From positions 1 to 23,527 of IMG/VR virus record IMGVR_UViG_3300030426_000089: a DNA stretch of 23,527 nt; one strand, 5' to 3'. Below, one piece after another: positions 13,217 to 20,568 of this stretch (its first letter is position 1; each line of letters begins with the position of its first letter). The notes below the pieces were generated by a model. It was not told where the DNA came from. It was given only the letters and a program-made list of their open reading frames with translations, and made no database searches. Position numbers and translations under genes: made by a program. This stretch comes from a virus.

Positions 13217-13409
13217 CGTCTGTTTGTTATCCTGCCTGATTTTCAATCCCCCAAAGAGAAGCGATAAACTGCAGTACTTCGGTGGCGTTTTCCGCGCCGC
13301 GCCGGCTATTAGTAAATCCTGACGGGCTGGGAGAAGTTCTGAAGGTTGTGCGCCGCAAGGCGCGCAGCCTTCAGGACACACCCTTCTCAAACGCGAACAG
13401 GATTTTTCC
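13217..13409 (+). promoter_or_regulatory. Intergenic control region before the lysis genes
   Basis: This 193-bp gap between the Mor-like gene and the endolysin is the largest in the plus-strand part of the window. It should hold the Mor-dependent promoter. A possible -10 box TAAACT is at 13265-13270 without a good -35 box, as expected for an activator-dependent promoter. The downstream half holds a long hairpin (13339-13374). Confidence 0.5.
13339..13374 (+). other. Long hairpin with GCAA tetraloop upstream of the endolysin
   Basis: Two 16-base arms (13339-13354 and 13359-13374) pair throughout, with two G-U wobbles and a four-base GCAA loop of the stable GNRA type. The wobbles pair only in plus-strand RNA, so the structure is likely to act in the plus-strand transcript. 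A further GAGAAG/CTTCTC pairing (13331-13336 with 13383-13388) could extend it. There is no U-run after it. It may be a leader element of the late mRNA, an attenuator, or a small RNA. Confidence 0.65.
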
Positions 13410-13904
13410 ATGCCGGATGCCATTGTGCTGCACCACTCGCTGACCAGGGACGGCGCCACCGTCTCCTGGCCCGCCATTCGAAAATACCACACCTCGTACA
13501 AGTGCGAGGGCTATAGCGTCGATCCGGACCAGGTGCCGGCCTTGATCGCACAAGGCGCGCCGGTTACGCCCCCGTGGTCGGATATCGGCTACCACATCGG
13601 CATCGAGCTGGTCGATCAGCATTACGAGATCCTGATCGGGCGCATGCTGGACGCGCCGGGCGCGCACTGTCCGGCTGGCGGCATGAACCGCCGCGCGCTG
13701 GGTATTTTGTTCGTCGGCAACTTCGATTTGGCGCCACCGCCGCTCGACCAACTGGCCCTGGGCTTGCGCCTGGTGCGCTCGCTGCAGCAGCTCTTTGCCA
13801 TTCCCACGGAGCGCGTGTTCGGCCACAGGGAGGTCGCGCGCGACGGGCGCACCTGCCCCGGCAAATACTTTAATCTGCCACAATTCCGCAGCGATCTGGC
13901 TTAA
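13410..13904 (+). CDS. Endolysin: T7-lysozyme-type N-acetylmuramoyl-L-alanine amidase
   Basis: A 164-residue amidase of the Amidase_2/PGRP fold. Expected zinc ligands are His8 (LHHS), His139 (FGHRE) and Cys149 (TCPG), as in T7 lysozyme. Tyr61 of GYH and His86 of GAHC match the usual active-site positions. It cleaves the bond between muramic acid and the peptide stem of peptidoglycan. It has no signal peptide, so it should depend on a holin to leave the cytoplasm; a holin-like gene follows. The start at 13410 has an ACAGGA site. Confidence 0.9.
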   Translation: MPDAIVLHHSLTRDGATVSWPAIRKYHTSYKCEGYSVDPDQVPALIAQGAPVTPPWSDIGYHIGIELVDQHYEILIGRMLDAPGAHCPAGGMNRRALGILFVGNFDLAPPPLDQLALGLRLVRSLQQLFAIPTERVFGHREVARDGRTCPGKYFNLPQFRSDLA

Positions 13905-13968
13905 AGGCTCCTGACGCCAATGGCGGCGCAGGAAATGGCCCGACAATAACACACGCAAGGAGATGGTT

Positions 13969-14595
13969 ATGAAAACGGATAAATTCTGGATGAGCGCCAT
14001 ATGGGGACGCATCGGGGCGGCAGTGGTCCTGATCGTCGGTACCATTTTGCAGGGCCGCGGCGTGGATGTGACCCAGGAGCAGATGGACGGCGCCAACAAC
14101 ATCATCGGCAATTTGATCGACAATGTGCATGTGGTGATCGCGGCCTCCATGATGCTGATCAGCAAGCTGCGCGAGAACAGCAAGGCCACGCATAGCGCTG
14201 GACAGTCCGGGCAGATCTCCATGGGGATCGTTTTGGTCTTTGCGCTGGGGTGCGCCATCGTCCTTGGCACTCTGGCCGGCTGCGCGCCCAACCAGAGCGC
14301 CACCCAGCAGTTGCTTCAGCGGACCAGCGATCCCGGCACCATCGCTCTGGGCACGTTCGCCGATGCCCAGGACGCCTACATCGAAGCCCAGGAGCTGTAC
14401 CGGCCATACCAGGCGGCGCTGAAACAGAGCAACCCAGACTTGGATGCCGAAATCATCTCCTATTTCCGAAAGGCCAACGTGATCCTCAACAACTGGGAGA
14501 TGTACGGGGATGTGCCGCGCACCGACCAGGATAAATTCCGGCAGTATCTGCGCGATATAACGATCGGCGTGGCGCAGCGCATCGAAAGCAAATAG
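13969..14595 (+). CDS. Holin-like N-terminus fused to a lipoprotein-like C-terminus
   Basis: A 208-residue protein. Residues 1-70 resemble small phage holins: FWMSAIWGRIGAAVVLIVGTIL, an acidic loop with DVTQEQMD, then a second hydrophobic helix and a basic end. Residues 85-105 are a third hydrophobic segment that ends with a perfect lipobox LAGC (Cys105). The rest is a helical soluble domain (TFADAQDAYIEAQELYRPYQAAL) like stand-alone phage lipoproteins. No stop separates the two parts. A membrane-lysis role is inferred from position after the endolysin. A separate start at 14221 (Met85) has no good ribosome binding site. AAGGAG supports the ATG at 13969. Confidence 0.75.
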   Translation: MKTDKFWMSAIWGRIGAAVVLIVGTILQGRGVDVTQEQMDGANNIIGNLIDNVHVVIAASMMLISKLRENSKATHSAGQSGQISMGIVLVFALGCAIVLGTLAGCAPNQSATQQLLQRTSDPGTIALGTFADAQDAYIEAQELYRPYQAALKQSNPDLDAEIISYFRKANVILNNWEMYGDVPRTDQDKFRQYLRDITIGVAQRIESK

Positions 14596-14637
14596 TCGGC
14601 GCAAACCTTATAGCCGCTAACGCCAGGAGAAACGGGC

Positions 14638-14841
14638 ATGGGTAGCAAAATCATCGAGGACATCAAAGAGCTGCCGATCGTGGAGATCGCGGTCGGCCTG
14701 AACCTGATCTACGACATCATCGAACGCGTGCGCACGCGCACCGGCGTGACCATTACGCCCGATAACATCGGCCAGTACGTGGAGAGTCGCCGAGAACGCC
14801 GGGCCGAGCTCAATGCGCTGCTGGGCGTCACAGAGGGTTAA
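14638..14841 (+). CDS. Small protein of the lysis block, function unknown
   Basis: A 67-residue protein with CAGGAG upstream of its ATG. It is helical with a moderately hydrophobic first half (LPIVEIAVGLNLIYDIIERV) and a charged C-terminus (ESRRERRAELNALLG). It does not look like a full membrane segment. No family is recognised. It sits between the holin-like gene and the zinc-finger gene. Confidence 0.65.
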   Translation: MGSKIIEDIKELPIVEIAVGLNLIYDIIERVRTRTGVTITPDNIGQYVESRRERRAELNALLGVTEG

Positions 14842-14845
14842 TGGT

Positions 14846-15067
14846 GTGGATCAGGCGGAACGGGCCGGCGCGGATACCGAAGCGCACGAAGCGGCCTTCA
14901 TGAAGAACATGCGCCGAAAACGGGCTTGTTTTCGGCGCTCCCTGTCGCAGACGTGCAGCGACTGCGGCGAAACGATCCCGGCCGAACGGCGCGCGGCCAT
15001 GGCGGCCAACGGCATGCCCTGCGAACGCTGCGTGGCGTGTCAAACACGATTTGAAAAAGGATTTTGA
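14846..15067 (+). CDS. DksA/TraR-type zinc-finger protein
   Basis: A 73-residue protein. The core CSDCGETIPAERRAAM followed by CERCVACQ is the four-cysteine finger of the DksA/TraR family, with the usual GxxIPxxR spacing. Such short phage versions bind the secondary channel of RNA polymerase like TraR. I chose the GTG at 14846 because the product then starts (M)VDQAERA, typical of the family, and AGAGGG lies nine bases upstream. The usual DxxD catalytic-type acidic pair of DksA is not obvious here. It overlaps the next gene in a TGATG. Confidence 0.85.
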   Translation: MDQAERAGADTEAHEAAFMKNMRRKRACFRRSLSQTCSDCGETIPAERRAAMAANGMPCERCVACQTRFEKGF

Positions 15068-15471
15068 TGGAAGCGATTTCACTGCCACTGGCAACGATCA
15101 TTATCCAGATCCTCGGGCTGCCCGGCCTGGTGTTCATCATCTGGCACTTCGACAACAAGCGCGATCAGCGCAAAGACGAGCTGCGCCAGAAAGAGAATGC
15201 CGAAAAGGACGCACTGCGCCAAAAAGAGATCGCCGAGCGCGAAAAGTCGCTGGCGCTCACACTGAACCAGTACCGCGACGATATCGGGCAGATCAAACGG
15301 CTGTACGAGAACAACGTCTACCTGGTTAAAAACTACGAGACGACCTGCACCCGGTTAGAGCAGCTCTACAGCGAAACGATTTCGGTCATATCCCTCAACA
15401 CCCAGACACAGGCCCACCTGGTGGATTCGATCAAGCACAACCGATTCTGCCCGGCCGCGCGCCAGGAGTAA
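15067..15471 (+). CDS. One-TM coiled-coil protein, candidate i-spanin (Rz-like)
   Basis: A 134-residue protein with an N-terminal hydrophobic helix (LATIIIQILGLPGLVFIIWHF), then a long charged coiled-coil region (KRDQRKDELRQKENAEKDAL and onward to about residue 110). This is the architecture of inner-membrane spanins, and the gene is in the lysis block. I see no lipoprotein gene nested out of frame within it as in lambda Rz/Rz1. The outer partner could be the lipobox-bearing protein encoded at 13969-14595. The spanin role is an inference; other phage coiled-coil membrane proteins also fit. Confidence 0.6.
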   Translation: MEAISLPLATIIIQILGLPGLVFIIWHFDNKRDQRKDELRQKENAEKDALRQKEIAEREKSLALTLNQYRDDIGQIKRLYENNVYLVKNYETTCTRLEQLYSETISVISLNTQTQAHLVDSIKHNRFCPAARQE

Positions 15472-15478
15472 AAGCCGA

Positions 15479-15724
15479 ATGAACATGGAACGGGCCGCCA
15501 TGCGCGGCAAGCTGGCTGAAGAAAAAGAGCGCGCCGCGCGCCTGCGGCTGCGCATCGAGGGCAACTGCCGCGCGATCCGGACCGGGCTCAACACGGCGCT
15601 GACCCCGGTGGATGATTTGGAGGTGCCGATGATGGCCGGCCAGATGGATGAGCTGATCGCGGCCTGGGGCGAATTGCAGGCGGTGGTGTCCGATATTGCC
15701 CGGCTGGAAAAGGAGCTGGCATAG
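15479..15724 (+). CDS. Small coiled-coil protein before the packaging genes
   Basis: An 81-residue protein, helical throughout (KLAEEKERAARLRLRIEGNC at the start, WGELQAVVSDIARLEKELA at the end), with a central acidic turn. The GGAG of the preceding gene's end is eight bases upstream of its ATG. Proteins of this size and style, with RIEGNCRAIRTGLNTALTPVDDLEV, are regular neighbours of DUF1804 in Mu-like prophages. They correspond by place to Mu gp25/gp26. Function is unknown; a role in packaging or head assembly is guessed from position. Confidence 0.75.
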   Translation: MNMERAAMRGKLAEEKERAARLRLRIEGNCRAIRTGLNTALTPVDDLEVPMMAGQMDELIAAWGELQAVVSDIARLEKELA

Positions 15725-15725
15725 C

Positions 15726-16220
15726 ATGGCGGCCAAGGGCGACAAGGCGCGGCTCTACGATGTGGCCATGCGCATGTACATCGAAGGCCAGAGCCTGACC
15801 GAGATCGAGGCGGCCCTGGGCGTGAGCCGCCAGACGCTGGCCGTGTGGAAGGGCGATGCCAAGGTGCCGGGAGAAGAATACGACGAGTGGGACCGCGCCC
15901 GCCAGGTCAAGCGCAGCAACGTGCAGCGTTTGCGCAACTTGTTCGATCGGGAGCTGACGGCCCTGGAAGAGTCGGCGGCCGGCAGCTTGAACAATGTGAG
16001 CCTGGACGCGATCACCAAGCTGGGCACGCTGGTGCAGCGCTGGGAGCAAATGGCGCAGGCCGCCGCGCTCAAGAACGCGGCGCAGCGCTCGGCGCTGTTT
16101 CTGGAATTCGTGCGCGATTTGATCGCGTATGCGGCGCGCCACGATGAGGGTCTGCTCAATGCCCTGGAAGGCAATTTTGACGACATCATTGCCTGGGGCC
16201 ACGAAAAATACGGGGTGTAA
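15726..16220 (+). CDS. DUF1804 protein, probable small terminase (Mu gp27-like)
   Basis: A 164-residue protein of the DUF1804 type. Residues 10-45 form a helix-turn-helix (LYDVAMRMYIEGQSLTEIEA then ALGVSRQTLAVWKGD), followed by helices (NVQRLRNLFDRELTALEESA) that would make the oligomer. Directly before the large terminase, this is most likely the DNA-recognising small terminase subunit. AAGGAG stands upstream of the ATG at 15726. The TAA overlaps the terminase ATG. Confidence 0.87.
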   Translation: MAAKGDKARLYDVAMRMYIEGQSLTEIEAALGVSRQTLAVWKGDAKVPGEEYDEWDRARQVKRSNVQRLRNLFDRELTALEESAAGSLNNVSLDAITKLGTLVQRWEQMAQAAALKNAAQRSALFLEFVRDLIAYAARHDEGLLNALEGNFDDIIAWGHEKYGV

Positions 16221-17905
16221 TGGCAACTGCGGCCAAGCAAAAACTGTTCGACCGGGAAGTAGAGAACATCCGCCAGATGATCCAGGCGGCCGCGCGCCCC
16301 TTTCCGGAGGACAAAAAAGCCCAGAAGCAGCGCAAGGCGCGCGCTGAAAAGGACCTGGCCTATTTTTGCCAGACCTATTTTCCACACTATTTCCTGACCG
16401 CTGCCTCGGCCCTGCACCTGTATTTTGCCAGGCGCTACCCGGCCATGATCTTCCGGGCGATCGAGACCGGCGAAGGCGACCGCGAGGCCGATGCCGCCCC
16501 GCGCGGCAATGCCAAGTCGACCTGGACCACTTTCGGTTTGCCCCTGTGGAGCATCGCCTACCGGCACCGACGCTACATTCTACCGGTATCTGAAACGGCC
16601 GCCCAGGCAGAGAGCTTTCTGTCGTTCATCAAGCTGGAGCTGGAGAGCAACGAGCGTTTGAAACAGGACTTTCCCGAGATCTGCGGCGAAGGGCCGGTAT
16701 GGCGGGCCATGATGATCATCACGCGCAACGGCGTCAAGGTGCATGCGGCCGGCGCCGGCCAAAAACTGCGCGGTTTCCGGCACGGCAGCGTGCGGCCGGA
16801 TTTGGTGATCTGCGACGACCTGGAAAACGACGAGGCCGTGCGCAGCCCGGATCAGCGCAAGAAGCTCGAAGCATGGTTTTTCAAGGCGTTGATGAAGATC
16901 GGCCAGCCCGACACGGTGTTTATCGTGGTGGGCACGATCTTGCACTACGATTCGCTGCTGTCCGCCCTGCTGAAAAAGCCCGGCTGGAAGGGCTTAAAAT
17001 TCAAGGCCGTGATCCGCTACGCCACCTCCAGGCGCTGGGACGAATGGCAGAAGATCTTTGCCGATATCACCATCGGCAAAGAGGAGGCCGAGCGCGCGGC
17101 CGACGATTATTTCGAAGAGCACAAGGCCGATATGTTGGCCGGCGCCGAGGTGCTGTGGCCCGAGCGCGAGCCGTACTACTACCTGATGAAGATGCGCGTG
17201 TCCGAGGGCGCGGCCTATTTCGACAGCGAAAAGCAAAACGAGCCGATCAACCCGGAGGACTGCCTCTTTCGCGAAGACGAGATCCAGTACTGGGATGACG
17301 GCGACGTGGAGCTGACCGGCGAGCCGCTGTACGGTGCCCTGGATCCGTCAATGGGTAAAAAGAGCAAACGCCACGACCCGTCCGCCCTGCTGGCCGGGTA
17401 CTTCAAGCACGGCATTTTGTGGGTGGAGATTGCCGACATCGAAAAGCGCCACCCGTCGCGCATCATCGAGGACGTGCTGGCCTATCACGAGCGGCAGCGC
17501 TTTACCGCGATGGGCGTGGAGACCGTGCAGTTCCAGGAGTTTTTCAAGGATACGCTGGAAAGCGAGGCCCACAAGCGCAACCTGACTTTGAACGTGCAGG
17601 AGATCAAGAGCCACTCGGACAAGTACCTGCGCATCCAGACCCTGCAGCCGTGGATCAAAAACGGCTGGATCCGCATCAAACGCCACCACGCCATTTTGGT
17701 GCAACAGCTGATCCAGTACCCGATGGGCGATCATGACGACGGACCGGACGCCCTTGAGATGCTCAAGAGCCTGGTCGAGGCCGGCGCGGTCAAGGCCGCC
17801 GTGGCCCGGCCTGCCGAGGATGAGCGCACCGACGATTATCATGCCCCCAGGGGCGGCCGCCTGCTGGGGCGGATTTTGAATGGACTGCACAGGAGGGCGG
17901 CATAG
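16220..17905 (+). CDS. Large terminase subunit (Mu gp28-like)
   Basis: A 561-residue packaging motor. The ATPase part has Walker A PRGNAKST at about 94-101 and Walker B LVICDDLE at about 195-202, preceded by LRGFRHGSVRPD, typical of gp28-type terminases. The nuclease part has D375 (GALDPSMG), E434 (MGVETVQFQ) and a final D-rich loop (GDHDDGPDALEM, near 503-514), giving the expected acidic RNase H-like set. It drives DNA into proheads using ATP and cuts at the end of headful packaging. The start overlaps the small subunit stop. Confidence 0.93.
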   Translation: MATAAKQKLFDREVENIRQMIQAAARPFPEDKKAQKQRKARAEKDLAYFCQTYFPHYFLTAASALHLYFARRYPAMIFRAIETGEGDREADAAPRGNAKSTWTTFGLPLWSIAYRHRRYILPVSETAAQAESFLSFIKLELESNERLKQDFPEICGEGPVWRAMMIITRNGVKVHAAGAGQKLRGFRHGSVRPDLVICDDLENDEAVRSPDQRKKLEAWFFKALMKIGQPDTVFIVVGTILHYDSLLSALLKKPGWKGLKFKAVIRYATSRRWDEWQKIFADITIGKEEAERAADDYFEEHKADMLAGAEVLWPEREPYYYLMKMRVSEGAAYFDSEKQNEPINPEDCLFREDEIQYWDDGDVELTGEPLYGALDPSMGKKSKRHDPSALLAGYFKHGILWVEIADIEKRHPSRIIEDVLAYHERQRFTAMGVETVQFQEFFKDTLESEAHKRNLTLNVQEIKSHSDKYLRIQTLQPWIKNGWIRIKRHHAILVQQLIQYPMGDHDDGPDALEMLKSLVEAGAVKAAVARPAEDERTDDYHAPRGGRLLGRILNGLHRRAA

Positions 17906-19318
17906 ATGGGTTTGCGCGCGGCGATCGTCAAGAAATTTCTGGGCAGCGAGGTTGAGCGGCAGGTGGCCGAGCGGCTGCCGGCAGCGGTGGGAGAAAGTTT
18001 AGAGGAGATCGGGTTCCGCCGGCTGACCGGCGCGCCCACGCGCGAGCTGCCCTTGATGGTGCAAGAACGCGCCATCGAGGTGGCCTACTGGCTGTGGAAG
18101 ACCAACCCGCTGGCCAAGTGGATCATCGAAGTGGTGACCGCCTTCGTGGCGGCCAAGGGCATGCCGTTTACCTGCATCAACGATGCTGTTCAAGAGCTTC
18201 TGAAAAACTTCTGGCAGGACTCGGTCAACCGCATGGACATGCATTGGGAAAACTTCGTGCGCGAGCTGGGCATCTACGGCGAGCAGTGCTGGCCGGTGTT
18301 CGTGGCCGAGCAGACCGGCCGGGTGCGCCTGGGCTATCTGGATCCGGCCTTGATCGATGAGGTGTTTCCCGACCCGCAAAACGTCAAGATCAAAGTGGGC
18401 CTGACGGTCAAGGCCGAAAACGGGGCCTCCGGCGGCCGGCGGCTAAAGATCGTGCTGGATGCCGAAAACGAGGACTTTTTATCCGAGCCTGGCCGCGCCC
18501 TGCGCGAGACCTTCACCGACGGGCAATGCTTTTTCTTCACCGTCAACGCGCTGACCAACGAGATGCGCGGCAGCTCCGATCTGTTCACCGTGGCCGACCA
18601 CCTGGACGGCTATGAGCAGTTTTTGTTCGACAGCTCGGATAAGTACGCGCGCTTTAACTCGTTTTACTATGACATCACCGTCGACGGGGCGGACGAAAAA
18701 AAGCTCAACGATGAACGCAAAAATTACGAGCCGCCAAAGACCGGCGGGGCCTTTATCCACAACGAGAAGGTGAAATCGGAAGCGATCTCGCCGGACCTGA
18801 AGGCCAGCGACTCTGAAAAGGCGGCGCGCCTGCACCGCAACCATATCCTGGGATCGCTGGGCTTGCCCGAACACTGGTTCGGCGGCGGCGGCGATGTCAA
18901 CCGGGCCACGGCGGCCGAGATGGACGCCCCGGCGCGCAAGATCATCAGCGCGCGGCAGGAAAAGACCAAGAACATGCTGGAGATGATCTTTGATTTTGTC
19001 ATCTCCTGCGCGGTCAACGCGCGCTATCTGACCGGCGTGCCCGAAGATGAGCTGTACGGCTATGACGTTCAGACCCCGGAGATCTCCGACAAGGACGTGG
19101 CCAAGCTGTCGACCATGTTGACGCAGGTCTCGGCCGCGCTGACCGTGGCCGAGACCCAGGGCTGGATGCCCAAGGAGGAGGCCAAAAAAGCCTTCGCCTA
19201 TTTCCTGGCCTTCATCGGCTACGAGTACGACCCGGAGGCCGAGGAGATCGCGCCGGAGTATGACGATTACAAGAAGAACCCCAAGAAGAACCCCGAGCCC
19301 GCAAAGGATGCCCGATAG
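17906..19318 (+). CDS. Phage portal protein
   Basis: A 470-residue protein directly after the large terminase and just before the F-type head protein, the standard portal position. The N-terminal part contains IEVAYWLWKTNPLAKWIIEVVT. The middle contains ELGIYGEQCWPVFV and VRLGYLDPALIDEVFPDP, typical of portal wings. The C-terminal clip and crown part contains LGLPEHWFGG and then the helix PARKIISARQEKTKNMLEMI. The C-terminus is rich in Lys and Pro. It should form the dodecameric channel for DNA. It is not clearly of the DUF935 (Mu gp29) branch. AGGAGG supports the ATG. Confidence 0.88.
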   Translation: MGLRAAIVKKFLGSEVERQVAERLPAAVGESLEEIGFRRLTGAPTRELPLMVQERAIEVAYWLWKTNPLAKWIIEVVTAFVAAKGMPFTCINDAVQELLKNFWQDSVNRMDMHWENFVRELGIYGEQCWPVFVAEQTGRVRLGYLDPALIDEVFPDPQNVKIKVGLTVKAENGASGGRRLKIVLDAENEDFLSEPGRALRETFTDGQCFFFTVNALTNEMRGSSDLFTVADHLDGYEQFLFDSSDKYARFNSFYYDITVDGADEKKLNDERKNYEPPKTGGAFIHNEKVKSEAISPDLKASDSEKAARLHRNHILGSLGLPEHWFGGGGDVNRATAAEMDAPARKIISARQEKTKNMLEMIFDFVISCAVNARYLTGVPEDELYGYDVQTPEISDKDVAKLSTMLTQVSAALTVAETQGWMPKEEAKKAFAYFLAFIGYEYDPEAEEIAPEYDDYKKNPKKNPEPAKDAR

Positions 19319-20164
19319 ATGGCAACCGTCACCGCCGAAATCAAACGCCTTTTGAAAGCCAAGGATGCCAGGCAGCTGTCCGGCCAGCAGGCCCTGGGCG
19401 GTCTGATGGCTGAGGTCAAGCGCCAGGTGACCGAAGAGCTGGCGTTCGTGCGCGCAGAGACCTACACGGCCCAGATGCTCAAGAGCAATCTGGCCAGCAT
19501 CGAGCTGTACCTGTCGGCCTTTGAGACCCGCGCCGGCGCCGAAATGGGCACCTTGCTCGATGCGGCCTGGGAGGCGGGCGCCGATCTGGTGCCGGCGGCC
19601 ATGCGGCAAGGCGGGCTGTTCGTGGCCTTCGGACACATACCGGGGCCGATGCTGGCGACATTGAAAGAGTTTTCGTTTTTCCGCATCGCGGGCCTGGCCG
19701 AAGACGCCTTTGCAAAAGTGCGCGGCGAGCTCTCCCTGGGGTTGCTGGGTGTCAAAACCCCTCAGCAGGTAGTGCAGGCCATCGCCGGCAGCCTGGATTC
19801 GCCGGGCGTGTTCAAGAGCCTTGAGGCCCGCGCCGAGACCATCGCCAAGGTGGAGATGGGCCGGGCGCAGTCGGCGGCCACCGTTGAGAGCCTCAAGCAG
19901 GCGGCCGACAGCGTGCCGCAGATGCAAAAGGAGTGGTGGCACGCCGGGCATCCCAAGGTGCCGCGCCTCACCCATGTGCGCCTGAACGGCCAACGCCAGC
20001 CGGTGGACAAGCCCTTCCATTACGGCGGGCTGATCATCGAGTACCCCAGGGCGCCGAGTTCGCCGCCCCAGGAGACCATCAACTGCGCCTGCGAGGTGGT
20101 GCCCTGGCACCCGTCCTGGGGTGCCAAAACGGCCGCCGCCCAGACCGGCCCTGTGAGCGCCTGA
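19319..20164 (+). CDS. Phage head morphogenesis protein (Mu gpF/gp30-like)
   Basis: A 281-residue minor head protein starting right after the portal stop (TAGATG). The C-terminal third has the family pattern: KVEMGRAQSAATVESLKQA, KEWWHAGHPKVPRLTHVRLN, PFHYGGLIIEYPRAP, then ETINCACEVV. This is the Mu F/SPP1 gp7 signature. It is found inside or on the prohead and helps assembly. The N-terminal half is helical and more variable. Confidence 0.9.
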   Translation: MATVTAEIKRLLKAKDARQLSGQQALGGLMAEVKRQVTEELAFVRAETYTAQMLKSNLASIELYLSAFETRAGAEMGTLLDAAWEAGADLVPAAMRQGGLFVAFGHIPGPMLATLKEFSFFRIAGLAEDAFAKVRGELSLGLLGVKTPQQVVQAIAGSLDSPGVFKSLEARAETIAKVEMGRAQSAATVESLKQAADSVPQMQKEWWHAGHPKVPRLTHVRLNGQRQPVDKPFHYGGLIIEYPRAPSSPPQETINCACEVVPWHPSWGAKTAAAQTGPVSA

Positions 20165-20177
20165 GAGGCGATTTGAG

Positions 20178-20201
20178 CGGGGTGCCTGAAAATGCACCCC
20201 G
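20178..20201 (+). other. Perfect 8-bp hairpin after the minor head gene
   Basis: CGGGGTGC (20178-20185) pairs with GCACCCCG (20194-20201) across an eight-base loop. It lies 13 bases after the stop of the minor head gene. There is no U-run, so a classical terminator is not supported. Confidence 0.5.
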
Positions 20202-20245
20202 ATATACGGCCCAGGAAAATCGACCGCGCCGTAAACCGGCGTAAA

Positions 20246-20259
20246 CGGTTTATAAACCG
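20246..20259. promoter_or_regulatory. 14-bp perfect palindrome CGGTTTATAAACCG
   Basis: The palindrome lies 40 bases before the gene at 20299. A third copy of the half-site (TAAACCG, 20232-20238) lies upstream and could pair instead with the first half. It could be an operator or an RNA switch between two pairings; chance cannot be excluded. Confidence 0.4.
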
Positions 20260-20298
20260 AACCCAGCAACCACAAGAACGCACACGAGGAGACACGAC

Positions 20299-20553
20299 AT
20301 GGCAGAGGCAAAAAACAGCGATCCGAGCAAAATCAATCCGGCCTGGCTCAAGGGCCTGCGTTTCCGCTCCCACAAACGGCGCACCGTCGATGACGAGGGC
20401 CGCAAAACAGTCAAGTACGAGGCGCAGGAGCGGCCCGCCCAGGAAAAAGACGTGCTGGCCTTCCGCGACTACGGCGACCGCGTGGTGCTGGTGCTGGCCG
20501 ATGGCCAGAAGGTCAGCGTCGAGCAGACTGGCAAAAAAGCCACCGCCGAATAA
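20299..20553 (+). CDS. Small protein before the capsid gene, function unknown
   Basis: An 84-residue protein with GAGGAG upstream of its ATG. It is basic in the middle (LRFRSHKRRTVDDEGRKTVKYE) and ends with a beta hairpin (DRVVLVLADGQKVSVEQ). Its place between minor head protein and protease/capsid gene suggests a virion or assembly role. I recognise no family; the final VLVxADGxKxxV hairpin is often seen in small phage proteins. Confidence 0.65.
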   Translation: MAEAKNSDPSKINPAWLKGLRFRSHKRRTVDDEGRKTVKYEAQERPAQEKDVLAFRDYGDRVVLVLADGQKVSVEQTGKKATAE

Positions 20554-20568
20554 ACCAAGGGGGGACGG

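Noticed and set aside
14221-14595. Separate lipoprotein gene starting at the internal ATG at 14221
   Set aside because: The frame is continuous with the holin-like part and no ribosome binding site precedes this ATG, so it was kept as one fusion gene.
18479-20311. Very long minus-strand open frame (610 codons) opposite portal and minor head genes
   Set aside because: It lies opposite two well-recognised phage genes, is rich in His, Arg, Gly and Leu as expected from the complement of GC-rich coding DNA, and has no family features or ribosome binding site.
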